Positions 1 through 9,208 of a DNA stretch of 64,000 nt are shown piece after piece. The stretch covers positions 138,877 through 202,876 of the forward strand of contig JBGTSJ010000013.1 in assembly GCA_041940305.1 (NCBI GenBank), read 5' to 3'. Under the pieces are notes generated by a model that was not told the DNA's origin, ran no database searches, and worked only from the letters and a program-made list of their open reading frames with translations. The translations under genes were made by a program, and so were the position numbers. The stretch comes from JBGTSJ01 sp041940305 (GTDB lineage: Bacteria > Planctomycetota > Planctomycetia > Planctomycetales > Planctomycetaceae). The number at the start of each line of letters is the position of its first letter. Position 1 is the first letter of the stretch.

Positions 1-372
1 CAGTGGTTTGATGCGACGAAGGGACACGTGGCTGACCAGCGGCACCGAATGGTGCTGCATAATGCGTTCGGGATCCTGCTGGCCGAACAGGTGTTCGGGC
101 CGACGCTCGTCAACAGCGCCGGCCGCCGGGTGTTCACGCGGGACATCGGCCTGCAGCACGTCCGTGAGGACCTGGGGTTCGTCCCGTCATTGGCGGAGTG
201 CCTGGCGGAGCTGCCGGTCCGTCCGTGGATGGCGGGAGCGCGCCGTCGGTCCACCCGACCGATCACTTCCGCAGCCGGGTGCTCAACTCGGTCGTGTCCC
301 GCGTGCGGATGCGACGGAGGCGTGGAGTGCTGCGATCCCATCACGTTCCTCATACCACAGGAGCCGATCAGT
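1..372 (+). CDS. DUF6915-like protein, 3' part only
   Basis: The window opens inside this gene, so its start is not visible. Frame 1 begins QWFDATK and continues with blocks HNAFGI, EQVFG, RDIGLQHVREDLG and PWM, which resemble DUF6915, a family of short proteins of unknown function that I associate with Planctomycetota and mobile elements. The family-like part ends near base 240. After that the frame becomes Arg/Cys-rich and, oddly, has no stop before the ATG of the next gene, which lies in the same frame. Either a small indel near 235-260 removed the original stop, or the two are made as one chain. The end given is simply the base before the next gene. Confidence 0.5.
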
Positions 373-1023
373 ATGTCGGACCGATTTCAGAGGCAGGCCG
401 AACTGGTGCCGCAGGAACGGCTGGAGAACCTGACTGTTGATGTGATCGGCGTCGGCGCCATCGGCCGGCAATTGGCGCTGCAACTGGCGTCGCTGGGTGC
501 CCGTCGGCTGCGGTTGTTCGACCCCGATCACGTCGAACCGACCAACGTCACGACTCAGGGTTACTCGCTGGTGACCGACATCGGTCAGCCGAAAGTGCTG
601 GCCTGCCAGAAAGCCATCGCGCTGATCGATTCGGAGGTGATCGTCGAACTGATTACGGACCGCTATCGCTCCCGATACGGTGCCTCGCCGGCGGTGTTCT
701 GCTGCGTCGACACGATCTCCGCGCGGGAGGCGATCTGGCGCTCAGTTGGTCCGAATTGCCGGTTCTGGTGCGATGGCCGGATGCTGGGGGAAGTCATTCG
801 GATCCTGGGGGTCGCCGATGGTGTGGGCAGCGATGCCTACCACGAAACGCTGTTTACCCAGGACCAGGCCCAAGCCGGCCGCTGCACGGCTCGAAGCACC
901 ATCTATACGGCAGCACTGGCGGCAGGGCTGATGCTGCACCAGCTAACGCGCTGGTTGCGCGGCATCCCAATCCAGGCCGATTCGATGGTCGATCTGCTGG
1001 CGGGGGAGTGGACGGGAATGTAA
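373..1023 (+). CDS. ThiF/E1-like adenylyltransferase
   Basis: A 216-residue protein with the Rossmann nucleotide-binding motif GVGAIGRQ near residue 28, the E1-type stretch LFDPDHVEPTNV that normally contacts ATP, and a C-terminal block RCTARSTIYTAALAAGLM holding a cysteine. ThiF/MoeB/E1 proteins adenylate the C-terminal glycine of a ubiquitin-like or sulphur-carrier protein; the partner here is not visible in the window. The protein is shorter than MoeB and resembles ThiF-family proteins of accessory elements. ATG at 373 was chosen because similarity starts right after it (DRFQRQAEL), although the frame stays open upstream into the DUF6915-like gene. A strong terminator follows. Confidence 0.75.
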   Translation: MSDRFQRQAELVPQERLENLTVDVIGVGAIGRQLALQLASLGARRLRLFDPDHVEPTNVTTQGYSLVTDIGQPKVLACQKAIALIDSEVIVELITDRYRSRYGASPAVFCCVDTISAREAIWRSVGPNCRFWCDGRMLGEVIRILGVADGVGSDAYHETLFTQDQAQAGRCTARSTIYTAALAAGLMLHQLTRWLRGIPIQADSMVDLLAGEWTGM

Positions 1024-1049
1024 AAGGAGTGCTGCCTGACGACCAACGT

Positions 1050-1096
1050 CCTGTCGGGCCGCCGAGTGGGGCGGCCCGACAGGGGCTTTTCTTTAG
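1050..1096 (+). terminator. Rho-independent terminator after the ThiF gene
   Basis: A perfect 14-bp stem (1050-1063 with 1070-1083, arm CCTGTCGGGCCGCC) with a 6-base loop is followed by GGCTTTTCTTT. It closes the transcription unit that enters from the left of the window. Confidence 0.9.
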
Positions 1097-1324
1097 CTAT
1101 CAAGATGGGCTGTTAACCGCTGGGTTGAAGGATCGAGTTCTTTTGGGAGAGAGGAGCCCGAGCCCAGATGTGGGTGTTCGCCTCGCACCCCACACCGAAC
1201 CGGTGCCGTTCGACGAAGCTGCGCCGTGGAGCCTGTGGGATCCGGTCGCAATGCATTACTCCAATCCATTCCGCCCAGCCCATCCCGACGTAGCTTGGTG
1301 AAGGGCTTGCGGTGAAGGACGCTG

Positions 1325-2524
1325 ATGGTGAATCTGCCGACGGACTGGTTTCGCGGGGGCGTGCGGATCGGCCTGGAAGACGTCGTCGATATCTTGATTG
1401 CGTCGGTGCTGATCTACTGCGTGGTGCGGCTCGCCCAGGTGACGCGGCATCGGGCCCCCCTGACCGGAGGCGCCTTTCTGCTGCTGCTGTACTTTGCGGC
1501 CCGATTCTTTGGACTGTTTCTGACGGAGATGCTGTTGCGCGGGGCGGCATTCGTGCTCGTTGTCGTGTTCGCCATCGCATTTCACGAGGATATCCGCCGC
1601 ACGGTGGCCCGCTTCCGCGGCTGGCGGTGGAGCAGTTTTCGAGGACACCAGCGGTCCGGCGATGAGTTGGATCCCGTCGTCGAATTTGCCTTCGAGTCTG
1701 CGGCCGCAAGGATCGGCGCCCTGATCGTCCTCCGGGGCCGGGACCCGCTGGACGGTCTGCTGCAGGGCGGCATCGAGTTGAACGCGCCGGTGCACCCCGT
1801 GCTATTGCAGAGCGTTTTCGATCCGCATACGCCGGGACATGACGGGGCGATCGTGATCGCCGAGGGGCGCATCCAGCAGATGTGCGTCCACCTTCCGCTC
1901 TCGGGTGATCATCGCGAACTGGGCAGCCGCGGGACACGGCACAGCGCCGGTCTAGGGCTTTCCGAGCGGTCGGATGCCCTGGTGATCATCGTTTCGGAAG
2001 AGCGAGGAGCCGTGAGCGTGGCGACCAGGGGCAAACTGGCGGCAATGAGCAGCCCGGTCGAACTCAAAGAGGCGCTCGAGAGATTCACCGAACGCAAGTT
2101 TCCGGCGGCGCCCGCAGGCCGACACCACCGACGGGTATTTCAGAGGTCCGGCTGGAAGGCCGCGTCTCTGGCCATCGCGATCGTCGGCTGGCTGTTGTTT
2201 GCCTCGCATCCGGATACCGTCGAGCGGACCTTCATTGTCCCCGTTGAGTACCGCAGCGTACCGGAGCGACTGCGGGTCGATGCGGCTCCCGCTGAGGCAC
2301 GCCTGACGCTGGCGGGGCCGGAGCCCGCTTTCACTTTGCTGGCCCCGAGCGTGTTGCGGATCTCGGTCAGCGTTGGCAGCCGCGAGCCAGGGCCAGTCGA
2401 AATTCATCTGACGGAGAACAACTGCATTCATCCCCCCAGCCTGGACGTGTACGGCGTCGAACCGCGCGTCCTGCGTTTCCGCCTCGTCCAACGCGAGCCG
2501 CTCCCGGCTTCGCGGAGTCGATGA
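1325..2524 (+). CDS. Membrane diadenylate cyclase fused to a YbbR-like domain
   Basis: A 399-residue protein predicted to make cyclic di-AMP from two ATP. Two or three membrane segments occupy residues about 20-87, followed by a DisA_N/CdaA-type cyclase domain (about 100-260) with the DGA motif at 173-175 and GTRH at 203-206. The canonical RHR of the second motif reads RHS here (205-207). A further membrane segment (about 277-294) leads to a beta-rich tail (about 298-388) that resembles a single YbbR domain. In Firmicutes the cyclase CdaA and its YbbR-repeat regulator CdaR are separate neighbouring genes, so this looks like a fusion of enzyme and regulator. GAAGGA lies 6 bases before the ATG. 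The cyclase assignment is firm; the YbbR part is by pattern. Confidence 0.85.
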   Translation: MVNLPTDWFRGGVRIGLEDVVDILIASVLIYCVVRLAQVTRHRAPLTGGAFLLLLYFAARFFGLFLTEMLLRGAAFVLVVVFAIAFHEDIRRTVARFRGWRWSSFRGHQRSGDELDPVVEFAFESAAARIGALIVLRGRDPLDGLLQGGIELNAPVHPVLLQSVFDPHTPGHDGAIVIAEGRIQQMCVHLPLSGDHRELGSRGTRHSAGLGLSERSDALVIIVSEERGAVSVATRGKLAAMSSPVELKEALERFTERKFPAAPAGRHHRRVFQRSGWKAASLAIAIVGWLLFASHPDTVERTFIVPVEYRSVPERLRVDAAPAEARLTLAGPEPAFTLLAPSVLRISVSVGSREPGPVEIHLTENNCIHPPSLDVYGVEPRVLRFRLVQREPLPASRSR

Positions 2525-3702
2525 TGATGCGCCGATTTGACCTTCAGAACAGGACTGGACCAATCCAGCCCCGAAGCTGCGTGGTGGCGCCCGGGTACGG
2601 CGGGATCAATTGTGGCCGTATCTGTTACGCTCCGCGGTGCGGTCGTGCGGCAGCGAGATCATCGGCGGAGCTGTGCGCTGCTGACCCGGGCCAGGTATCA
2701 CGCCATCAGATCGAGGAACGCTTCGTCGGCCTCCGCACGCCGTGATTCCGCTTCGATGAATTTTCGGATCGCATTGAACCCCTACAGCGTCTTGATGCGA
2801 TGGGTCAACCGCGCCTCATCCCGCTGGAGCATCCCCTCCCGGCAGGGCGGCTCGCGTGGGTCGTGTTCCGACTGGATGACGGGACCCATTTCGGCCTCCA
2901 CATCGGCTGGCAGTCCTTCAGGGCGCCCCGGCCGATTCGCCGGAGCAGCCTCGCTGCATGCTCGCGGCCTGACTCATCTGCCCAGTTGCACCGGAGTGCC
3001 GCAGGTGAAGAATCGGCGGCCCGACTCGCCCCGGCATCACTGCACAGTTTGGGACAGTCGTCGTGCCGTCAGATTCTCTGCAATGGGGACTGGCAGGGCG
3101 CACAGACTGATCCACGCAGCCGCCGCGCGGCAGGACTTGGAAAGTCAGGACGAGCGTGTACGGGGCTTGGTCCGTTGACAGTGCGACCGCGCGCGGCGAG
3201 TGGCCGGGCTGCGAGTAACGGCGCTATTACAGCATCGAGGTCGCATATCGCCTGATGCTGCTCGTTCACTCTGAGCCCGGTCGTTAGCGCCGGGATGCCT
3301 TGGGCGGGAGCAGCGAGACCACCCCACCGGCACATCGGACGCGGACTTCGGCACAACTCACACACATTCTCGGGATTCGCCGCTTGCAGAGCTGAGTTCC
3401 GCAGATAGAACTCGGAAAGAATCCAGTTCGATCGCAAGGACACTGCGCGCAAGGGTCGGAATGGAGCAGGGCGAATCGATTCGTCGACCGTGGCGGTTGT
3501 TGCTCACTCGTGTGAGGGAAGCTGAAGCCGTTCAGCATCTTAGATTCATTGTCAATACCGGCGATACAGCCTTTTTGCTGCAGCCGTCCGGACTCGGGCC
3601 TGACGACGGCTGAGGCAAGCCCGCTCGACGACGGTGAGAACGACCTCGGACGACTTCCAGTTCCCGATTGATTCCAGTGATCTCGGCATCTGAGGAGCTG
3701 CG
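2525..3702. other. 1.2-kb region without an intact gene
   Basis: Open frames here are short, mutually overlapping and of low-complexity Arg/Ser/Pro composition, with no family resemblance. The only protein-like patch is a minus-strand fragment near 2698-2880 (listed separately). A promoter for the respiratory operon that starts at 3703 probably lies at the right end, but I see no convincing -35/-10 pair. Confidence 0.5.
2698..2880 (-). pseudogene. Decayed gene fragment of unknown family
   Basis: Reading the minus strand gives a plausible helical C-terminus (FNAIRKFIEAESRRAEADEA, then FLDLMA and a stop at 2698-2700). About three codons upstream of that segment the same frame is interrupted by TAG (about 2782-2784), and beyond it protein-like sequence (EARLTHRIKTL) continues. 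This looks like the tail of a lost gene; I do not recognise the family. Confidence 0.25.
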
Positions 3703-4182
3703 ATGCTTACGCGTCGAACAGTATTGAGCGGCCTGATCGGCACGGGAGCGGCCGTGGCGGGGGGGATCGTTGCGATTCCTGCGCTGCTCACCTCGCTGTT
3801 TCCCGCCTTTCAGCGGCGGCAGGGCAACATGTGGCGCGCTGTCGGACGCCTCAGTGAGTTTCCAGTGGGGGAGGTGCGCCTGGCTGTCGCGGCTTCACCG
3901 CGGAACCAGTGGCCGCGGCCGGTGGCGAATGAGGCCGTCTTTGTCTGGCGATCGGGTGACGAGGAGATTGTCGTTTTCTCACGCAAATGCACTGATCTTG
4001 CGTGTCCCCTCAATTACGATTCCGGCAGCGCCTGTTATTTCTGCCCATGCCATGGCGGGATCTTTGCAGAGGATGGAACGGTGATGGCCGGTCCGCCTCC
4101 CCGACCGATGCGGAGGTACGTGACCCGGGTGCGTGACGGTGTGCTCGAGATCGATCTGGCCTCTCTCTCCCCTGTTCCCTGA
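3703..4182 (+). CDS. Rieske-type iron-sulphur protein of a cytochrome bc complex
   Basis: A 159-residue protein with a Tat-like N-terminus (LTRRTVLSG, then a hydrophobic segment to about residue 33) that would anchor it on the outer face of the membrane, and a Rieske fold. The second cluster motif, C114-P-C-H117, is intact. The first motif, normally C-T-H-x-G-C, reads C96-T-D98-L-A-C101: the histidine ligand is replaced by aspartate (codon GAT). An extra cysteine occurs at 111. It is the first gene of an operon; the cytochrome b gene begins 12 bases after its stop, so a bc-complex role is clear from context. Whether the cluster is a normal Rieske 2Fe-2S centre is open. Confidence 0.85.
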   Translation: MLTRRTVLSGLIGTGAAVAGGIVAIPALLTSLFPAFQRRQGNMWRAVGRLSEFPVGEVRLAVAASPRNQWPRPVANEAVFVWRSGDEEIVVFSRKCTDLACPLNYDSGSACYFCPCHGGIFAEDGTVMAGPPPRPMRRYVTRVRDGVLEIDLASLSPVP

Positions 4183-4194
4183 GGCGGCAGCGCG

Positions 4195-5613
4195 GTGTCA
4201 TCAAGCGTGCGGAACTGGATCGTCAACCGCTTCGGCCTGGGGCCGATCTGGGATCATTTCCTGAACCGTGAGGTCCCCAAGGACCCGTGGTATCACGGGG
4301 ACGGGATGGCGCTGCTGCTGTTGCTGTCGATCCAGGTCTTCACGGGAGTGATCCTCGCGCTCACGTACACGCCGTCCACGGCCGAGGCGTACGAGAGCGT
4401 CGATTACATCACGCACCGGCAGTGGCTCGGGTGGTTCATCCGCGGACTGCACTACTGGTCCGCCGGGCTGATGGTGGTGATGCTGCTCGTGCACGTCTGC
4501 CGGCAGGTCGCCCTCGGCGGCTACAAGCCGCCGCGCGAGGGGACCTGGCTGGTGGGGATCCTGCTGCTCGTGCTGGTCGTGATTCTGTCCTTTCTGGGCT
4601 ACGTGTTGCGCTGGGACGATCGCGGCATTACGGGGCTGCAGGTCGCGATGTCGATCCTGCAGCGCGTGCCGGCGATCGGAGACGAACTGGTCGCGCTGGT
4701 GCTGGGCGGACCGGAGATGAACACGCTGACCCTGACGCGCGTGTTCGCGCTGCATGCGATCCTGCTGCCGATGCTCCTTCTCCCGGTGGTGGCCTACCAC
4801 GTGTATCTCGTGGTCATTCACGGGACGACGATCAAAGCCGAACAGCGGCAGCCGGTTGAGACCGCCGAGGAACAGCGGGAGATCTATGAGAGGGAGAAGG
4901 AACACCCGGCGCGCAGCGAACCGTTCTTTCCCATGGCCATTCTGAAGATGTCGCCGTGGTCGCTCGTGGTCTTCACGACGGTGGTTGGCCTGACGCTCAC
5001 GCTGGGCGCGCCCGCACTGCTGCCGCACCTGGACCTGTCCGGCACAGCGGCTCCCAGCGAAGAGTGGTGGTTTGCGTGGTACAGCGCGCTGGTGGCGCTG
5101 CTGCCCCCTTCCATCGCCCCCGCGTTTCAGGTGATTTTCCCGATCGGCCTGTTTCTGCTGCTGGTGCTGCTCCCGTTTGTCGACCGGTCTCCTCACCGGG
5201 GTTGGCGCAATCGTCCCATTGCGACCGGGATCTGCGCACTGACCATCACCGCAATCGTCGTGCTCAGCGGCATGCGCATTCAGTCGGAGTGGACGGGATG
5301 GCCGGGCAGCGAGGCTCCCGAGATACCGCCGCACGTGGAACTGACCGCGGAAGCGGAGTACGGGCGGATGCTGTTCAGCAAGTATGGATGCACGAGCTGC
5401 CATCAGGTCGCCGGGTCCGGGACGTCCAAGGTCGGCACGGACCTGGCGCATCTGAAGCACCGGTATTCCCAGGAAGAGCTGCGGCAATACATTCTGCATC
5501 CGCCCGAAGGTGTCGCCATGCCCGGCTATGCGGGACGACTGAGTGACGAGGACCTGGACGCGATTGTCGATTTCGTGCTGGTCGCAGAGACGTTTCCGCG
5601 CACGCCGGAGTAG
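4195..5613 (+). CDS. Cytochrome b fused to a C-terminal cytochrome c domain
   Basis: A 472-residue quinol-oxidising subunit of a bc complex. The N-terminal four-helix core has the two haem-ligand pairs H86/H100 and H187/H202, spaced as in cytochrome b. The C-terminal part holds the quinol-site motif in the variant form SEEWW (288-292) and more helices to about 360. A single haem c motif C399-T-S-C-H403 follows, so the protein also carries cytochrome c. The start is a GTG at 4195, placed by similarity. It sits between the Rieske gene and oxidase subunit II (3 bases to the next ATG), suggesting direct electron transfer between complexes III and IV. Confidence 0.9.
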   Translation: MSSSVRNWIVNRFGLGPIWDHFLNREVPKDPWYHGDGMALLLLLSIQVFTGVILALTYTPSTAEAYESVDYITHRQWLGWFIRGLHYWSAGLMVVMLLVHVCRQVALGGYKPPREGTWLVGILLLVLVVILSFLGYVLRWDDRGITGLQVAMSILQRVPAIGDELVALVLGGPEMNTLTLTRVFALHAILLPMLLLPVVAYHVYLVVIHGTTIKAEQRQPVETAEEQREIYEREKEHPARSEPFFPMAILKMSPWSLVVFTTVVGLTLTLGAPALLPHLDLSGTAAPSEEWWFAWYSALVALLPPSIAPAFQVIFPIGLFLLLVLLPFVDRSPHRGWRNRPIATGICALTITAIVVLSGMRIQSEWTGWPGSEAPEIPPHVELTAEAEYGRMLFSKYGCTSCHQVAGSGTSKVGTDLAHLKHRYSQEELRQYILHPPEGVAMPGYAGRLSDEDLDAIVDFVLVAETFPRTPE

Positions 5614-5616
5614 CCC

Positions 5617-6633
5617 ATGATTCACCGCCGCACATCGCCGAGCGGCCGCTGGATCGCGGCGATAATCGCGTGTCTGGCATCCGGCTGCACCGCCGGCGTC
5701 CGCCAGTCGGCGCTGCATCCCGCGGGACCCGCGGCCGCGGAAATGGCGTGGCTGTGGTGGGTCATGTGCGGAGCTTTCACCGCAGTCTTCCTGCTGGTCC
5801 TGGTCCTGGTGTGGATGGCCCTCGTGCGGCGCGCGCCGTCAGGTAACGCGGAGACCGGCTTCCAGGGTTCGGTCCCTCCTCTCGGTCGCAACGGCTTCGT
5901 GGTTGCCGGCGGCATCGTGTTGCCGGTCATCGTTCTGGTCCCGCTGCTGTTCCTCTCGCTGGAGTCGTCGGCCAAGCTCAGGCAGCCTCAGGAAGCCCTC
6001 ACCATCCGCGTGGTCGGCAAGATGTGGTGGTGGGAAGTGAGCTACCCCGAACAAGGCATCGTCACGGCGAACGAGATTCATATCCCGGCCGGGGAGCAGG
6101 TGCGGCTGGAACTGGAGAGCACCGACGTCGTGCACAGCCTGTGGGTCCCCAATCTGAACGGAAAGCGGGACATGATACCGGGCATTACCAATGAGTTCTG
6201 GCTGCAGGCGGATGAACCCGGGGTCTACCGCGGCCAATGCGCCGAATACTGCGGACTGCAGCACGCGAACATGGTGCTGAACGTCGTGGCGCATCCGCCC
6301 GATGAATTCGAGGAATGGATGGCGGAGCGACAGCCGGCGGATGCGATGCCGGCGGACGCCGACCTCGTCAGAGGACACGACGTCTTTCAATCGTCCGGCT
6401 GCGCGGCGTGTCATGCCGTCCGTGGAACGGCAGCGGCCGGCAAGGCGGGGCCCGACCTGACGCACTTCGGCAGCCGCCTCACGGTGGCCGGCGTCGTCCC
6501 GAACAATCGCGGCAACGTGGCCGGCTGGATTGCCGATCCGCATGCGATCAAGCCGGGCGTTAAGATGCCCCGCACCTATCTGCATGCGGATGATCTCCTG
6601 GCGCTCACGAGCTACCTGGAGAGCCTGAAGTGA
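5617..6633 (+). CDS. ctaC: Cytochrome c oxidase subunit II with haem c domain
   Basis: A 338-residue subunit that takes electrons from cytochrome c at the CuA centre. The N-terminus has a short hydrophobic segment ending in ASGC, a probable lipoprotein signal, then two transmembrane helices (about 44-70 and 92-114). The CuA site is complete: H173, C208, C212, H216 and M219. A cytochrome c domain with C262-A-A-C-H266 follows, which makes it a caa3-type subunit. Its stop overlaps the start of the subunit I gene by four bases, so the two are translationally coupled. Confidence 0.95.
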   Translation: MIHRRTSPSGRWIAAIIACLASGCTAGVRQSALHPAGPAAAEMAWLWWVMCGAFTAVFLLVLVLVWMALVRRAPSGNAETGFQGSVPPLGRNGFVVAGGIVLPVIVLVPLLFLSLESSAKLRQPQEALTIRVVGKMWWWEVSYPEQGIVTANEIHIPAGEQVRLELESTDVVHSLWVPNLNGKRDMIPGITNEFWLQADEPGVYRGQCAEYCGLQHANMVLNVVAHPPDEFEEWMAERQPADAMPADADLVRGHDVFQSSGCAACHAVRGTAAAGKAGPDLTHFGSRLTVAGVVPNNRGNVAGWIADPHAIKPGVKMPRTYLHADDLLALTSYLESLK

Positions 6634-9197
6634 CTGAGCCGACAGCGCACGCCGATGACTCCGCACGCCAAGACCGCGAGCGGTTTCTCGAGACCTGGAA
6701 CGAACCGTCGGGCTTCCCGGGCGGGCTCGCGACCGTCGACAACATCCTGATCGGCGTGCGGTACATGGTCACGGCGTTCAGCTTTTTCCTCGTGTCGGGA
6801 GTGTTCGCACTCCTCATGCGGGTGCAGCTGGCGGTGCCGGAGAACACGTTCCTCGGTCCGGAGGTGTACAACCGGCTGTTCACGATGCACGGCACGACGA
6901 TGATGTATCTCTTCGCCGTGCCGTTCATGGAGGGAATGGCGGCGCTGTTTCTGCCGTTCATGCTGGGAACGCGCGACCTGGCTTATCCGCGGCTGACGGC
7001 GCTGAGCTACTGGGTCTTCCTGTTCAGCGGGCTGACGTTCTATTCCGGCTTTCTGTTCGACATGGTCGCGGACATCGGCTGGTTCGCGTACACGCCGCTC
7101 TCCGCGCCGGCGTTCGCCCAGCCCGGCATCGACTTCTGGCTGGTCGGCCTGGGGGCGGCCGAACTGGCGGGCATCGCCGCGGGGGCCGAACTGACGATCT
7201 CCATCCTGCGGCTGCGCGCACCGGGCATGTCGCTCAGCCGCCTGCCGCTGTATGCGTGGGCGTGGCTGGTGACGGCCGTGATGATCGTGTTCGCCTTCAC
7301 GACGCTGTTCATCGCGACCGTCCTGCTGGAGTGCGACCACGCGATCGGCACGCATTTCTTCAACGACAACAAGGGGGGCAACCATCTCCTCTGGCAGCAC
7401 CTGTTCTGGTTCTTCGGCCATCCGGAGGTCTACATCATCTTCCTGCCGGCGACCGGGATCGTGTCGATGGTCGTCGCTGCGTTTTCGCGGCGGATCATCG
7501 GCTACACGCTGATCGTGGTGGCCATCATTCTGACCGGGTTCCTCAGCTTCGGACTGTGGGTGCACCACATGTACACGACCGGCCTGCCGGAACTGTCGAT
7601 GTACTTCTTCGCCGGGGCGAGCCTGATGATCGCCCTTGCGAGCGGCACGCAGATCTTTGCCTGGATCGGCAGTCTGTGGGGCCAGCGTGCGGAGTTGCGA
7701 CCGCCGCTGCTGTACGTGCTGGGTTTCATCTTCATCTTCGTCCTCGGCGGCCTGACCGGCGTGATGATCGCCATCGTTCCGTTCGACTGGCAGGTCCACG
7801 ACACGTATTTCCTCGTCGCCCATTTTCATTACGTGCTGATCGGCGGGGCCGTGTTCCCCATGCTGGCCGGCCTGCACTACTGGGTTCCCAAGCTGATCGG
7901 CCGCATGTTGAACGAACGGCTGGGGAAGCTGGAGTTCTGGCTCTCGTTCATCGGGTTTAACGTGACGTTCTTCCCGATGCACATCATGGGTCTGCTCGGG
8001 ATGCCCCGCCGTGTCTACACGTACTCCAGTGAACTCGGGCTCGAAGGCTACAACATTGTTGCGACCGTCGGCGCGTTCGTGCTCGCCCTGGGATTCGTCC
8101 TGTTCGTCGTGAACGTGTTCTGGAGCATGGTCTACGGCGACCGGGCCGCACAGAACCCCTGGGGCAGCGACTCGCTCGAATGGTCGTTTTACTCCGCGCC
8201 GCAGGTGCTCTTTCCGAAGATTCCCGTGGTCTACAGCCGTCATCCACTGTGGGACGACGGCAGCCGCAAGCGAGACTCGATTCACGCTGAGTCGGCCCGT
8301 GAGGGAGCGAACCCGCCACTTGACGCCGAGCGGATCGTCGAAATCCTCGACCATCGGCCGACGCGGTGGCGGGCGACGCTCCTGGTCGATCCGATCACCG
8401 GGGCGCCGCAGTCCATCGCGCGGCTTGCCACTCCGTCGTTCACCCCCCTGGTGACGGCCGTCGGCATCATGCTGGCCACCGTGGGGACGATTGTCCGCTC
8501 TTACCTGCTGGTCCCATTCGGCATCCTTGTCACCGTGGGGGCGATCATCGCGTGGCTGTGGCCGGACCGGAAGGAACTGGAGCTGATGCGGACCAGCACG
8601 CTGCCTAGGGAGACCGGGCTGCCGATTCTGACCACAGGCAGCCGATCACTCGGCTGGCTGGGGATGCTCTTCCTGCTCGCCGTGCTCGGATGGTGCCTGA
8701 GTACGCTCGTGTATTCGTATTTCTATCTGCGACTGTATTCGGCGGAGTGGCCGCAGGAGGGACTGTCGCGGCCGTCTCTGTCGGTCGAGGGACTTTCCTA
8801 CGCCCTGATTCCCGTGGCGGCGGTGTTCGCGGGCTGGAGCTGGCGGGCGTTGCGGCAAGGTGCGAGGACACGTTACCTCGTCGCGCAGAGCACCGCGGTG
8901 CTGATCGCCGCACTCTTCTTCGGACTGCACATGTGGGAGTTGACCCGGCTCCCCTTCTCCCCTTCGACGAACGCGTATGGCTCCGCGTACTACATCCTCA
9001 GTTGGTCGATCGACACCGTCGTGCTCATCGGGCTTGGGATGGGAGGGACCGCGTGTCTGCGGGCCATTCGGGAACCGGCCCACTGGGAACTCTTCCAGGC
9101 GCTGCACGCCCAGATGACGGCCCACTTCTGGTACTTCGCAACGGTCGCGGCCGTAGTTGTCTATGGAACGCTGTACGTGTCCCCTTACCTGCTTTGA
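6630..9197 (+). CDS. ctaD: Cytochrome c oxidase subunit I fused to subunit III
   Basis: An 855-residue fusion. The first ~560 residues are haem-copper oxidase subunit I, with HGTTMM for the low-spin haem ligand region, GHPEVYIIFLP for the CuB ligand and cross-linked tyrosine, HHMY, and HFHYVL for the last haem ligands. After a soluble linker (about 545-590) six to seven further helices follow that fit subunit III, with a small dipping helix pair near 600-640. Subunit I-III fusions occur in caa3 oxidases such as that of Thermus. Start is GTG at 6630, overlapping ctaC. No separate subunit III gene is present nearby, consistent with the fusion. Confidence 0.93.
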   Translation: MTEPTAHADDSARQDRERFLETWNEPSGFPGGLATVDNILIGVRYMVTAFSFFLVSGVFALLMRVQLAVPENTFLGPEVYNRLFTMHGTTMMYLFAVPFMEGMAALFLPFMLGTRDLAYPRLTALSYWVFLFSGLTFYSGFLFDMVADIGWFAYTPLSAPAFAQPGIDFWLVGLGAAELAGIAAGAELTISILRLRAPGMSLSRLPLYAWAWLVTAVMIVFAFTTLFIATVLLECDHAIGTHFFNDNKGGNHLLWQHLFWFFGHPEVYIIFLPATGIVSMVVAAFSRRIIGYTLIVVAIILTGFLSFGLWVHHMYTTGLPELSMYFFAGASLMIALASGTQIFAWIGSLWGQRAELRPPLLYVLGFIFIFVLGGLTGVMIAIVPFDWQVHDTYFLVAHFHYVLIGGAVFPMLAGLHYWVPKLIGRMLNERLGKLEFWLSFIGFNVTFFPMHIMGLLGMPRRVYTYSSELGLEGYNIVATVGAFVLALGFVLFVVNVFWSMVYGDRAAQNPWGSDSLEWSFYSAPQVLFPKIPVVYSRHPLWDDGSRKRDSIHAESAREGANPPLDAERIVEILDHRPTRWRATLLVDPITGAPQSIARLATPSFTPLVTAVGIMLATVGTIVRSYLLVPFGILVTVGAIIAWLWPDRKELELMRTSTLPRETGLPILTTGSRSLGWLGMLFLLAVLGWCLSTLVYSYFYLRLYSAEWPQEGLSRPSLSVEGLSYALIPVAAVFAGWSWRALRQGARTRYLVAQSTAVLIAALFFGLHMWELTRLPFSPSTNAYGSAYYILSWSIDTVVLIGLGMGGTACLRAIREPAHWELFQALHAQMTAHFWYFATVAAVVVYGTLYVSPYLL

Positions 9198-9208
9198 CGG
9201 GAGTCACC

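Noticed and set aside
1113..1937. Minus-strand frame of 274 codons over the cyclase gene start
   Set aside because: Arg/Ser/Pro-rich shadow of the diadenylate cyclase gene.
4201..5718. Long minus-strand open frame (505 codons) opposite cytochrome b
   Set aside because: It is a shadow of the GC-rich cytochrome b gene: Arg/Gln/His-rich, no domain, and the opposite strand has an unambiguous gene.
6612..8354. Minus-strand open frame of 580 codons opposite the oxidase subunit I gene
   Set aside because: Composition is dominated by His/Gln/Arg/Glu with no family resemblance; it mirrors the third-position GC bias of the real gene.
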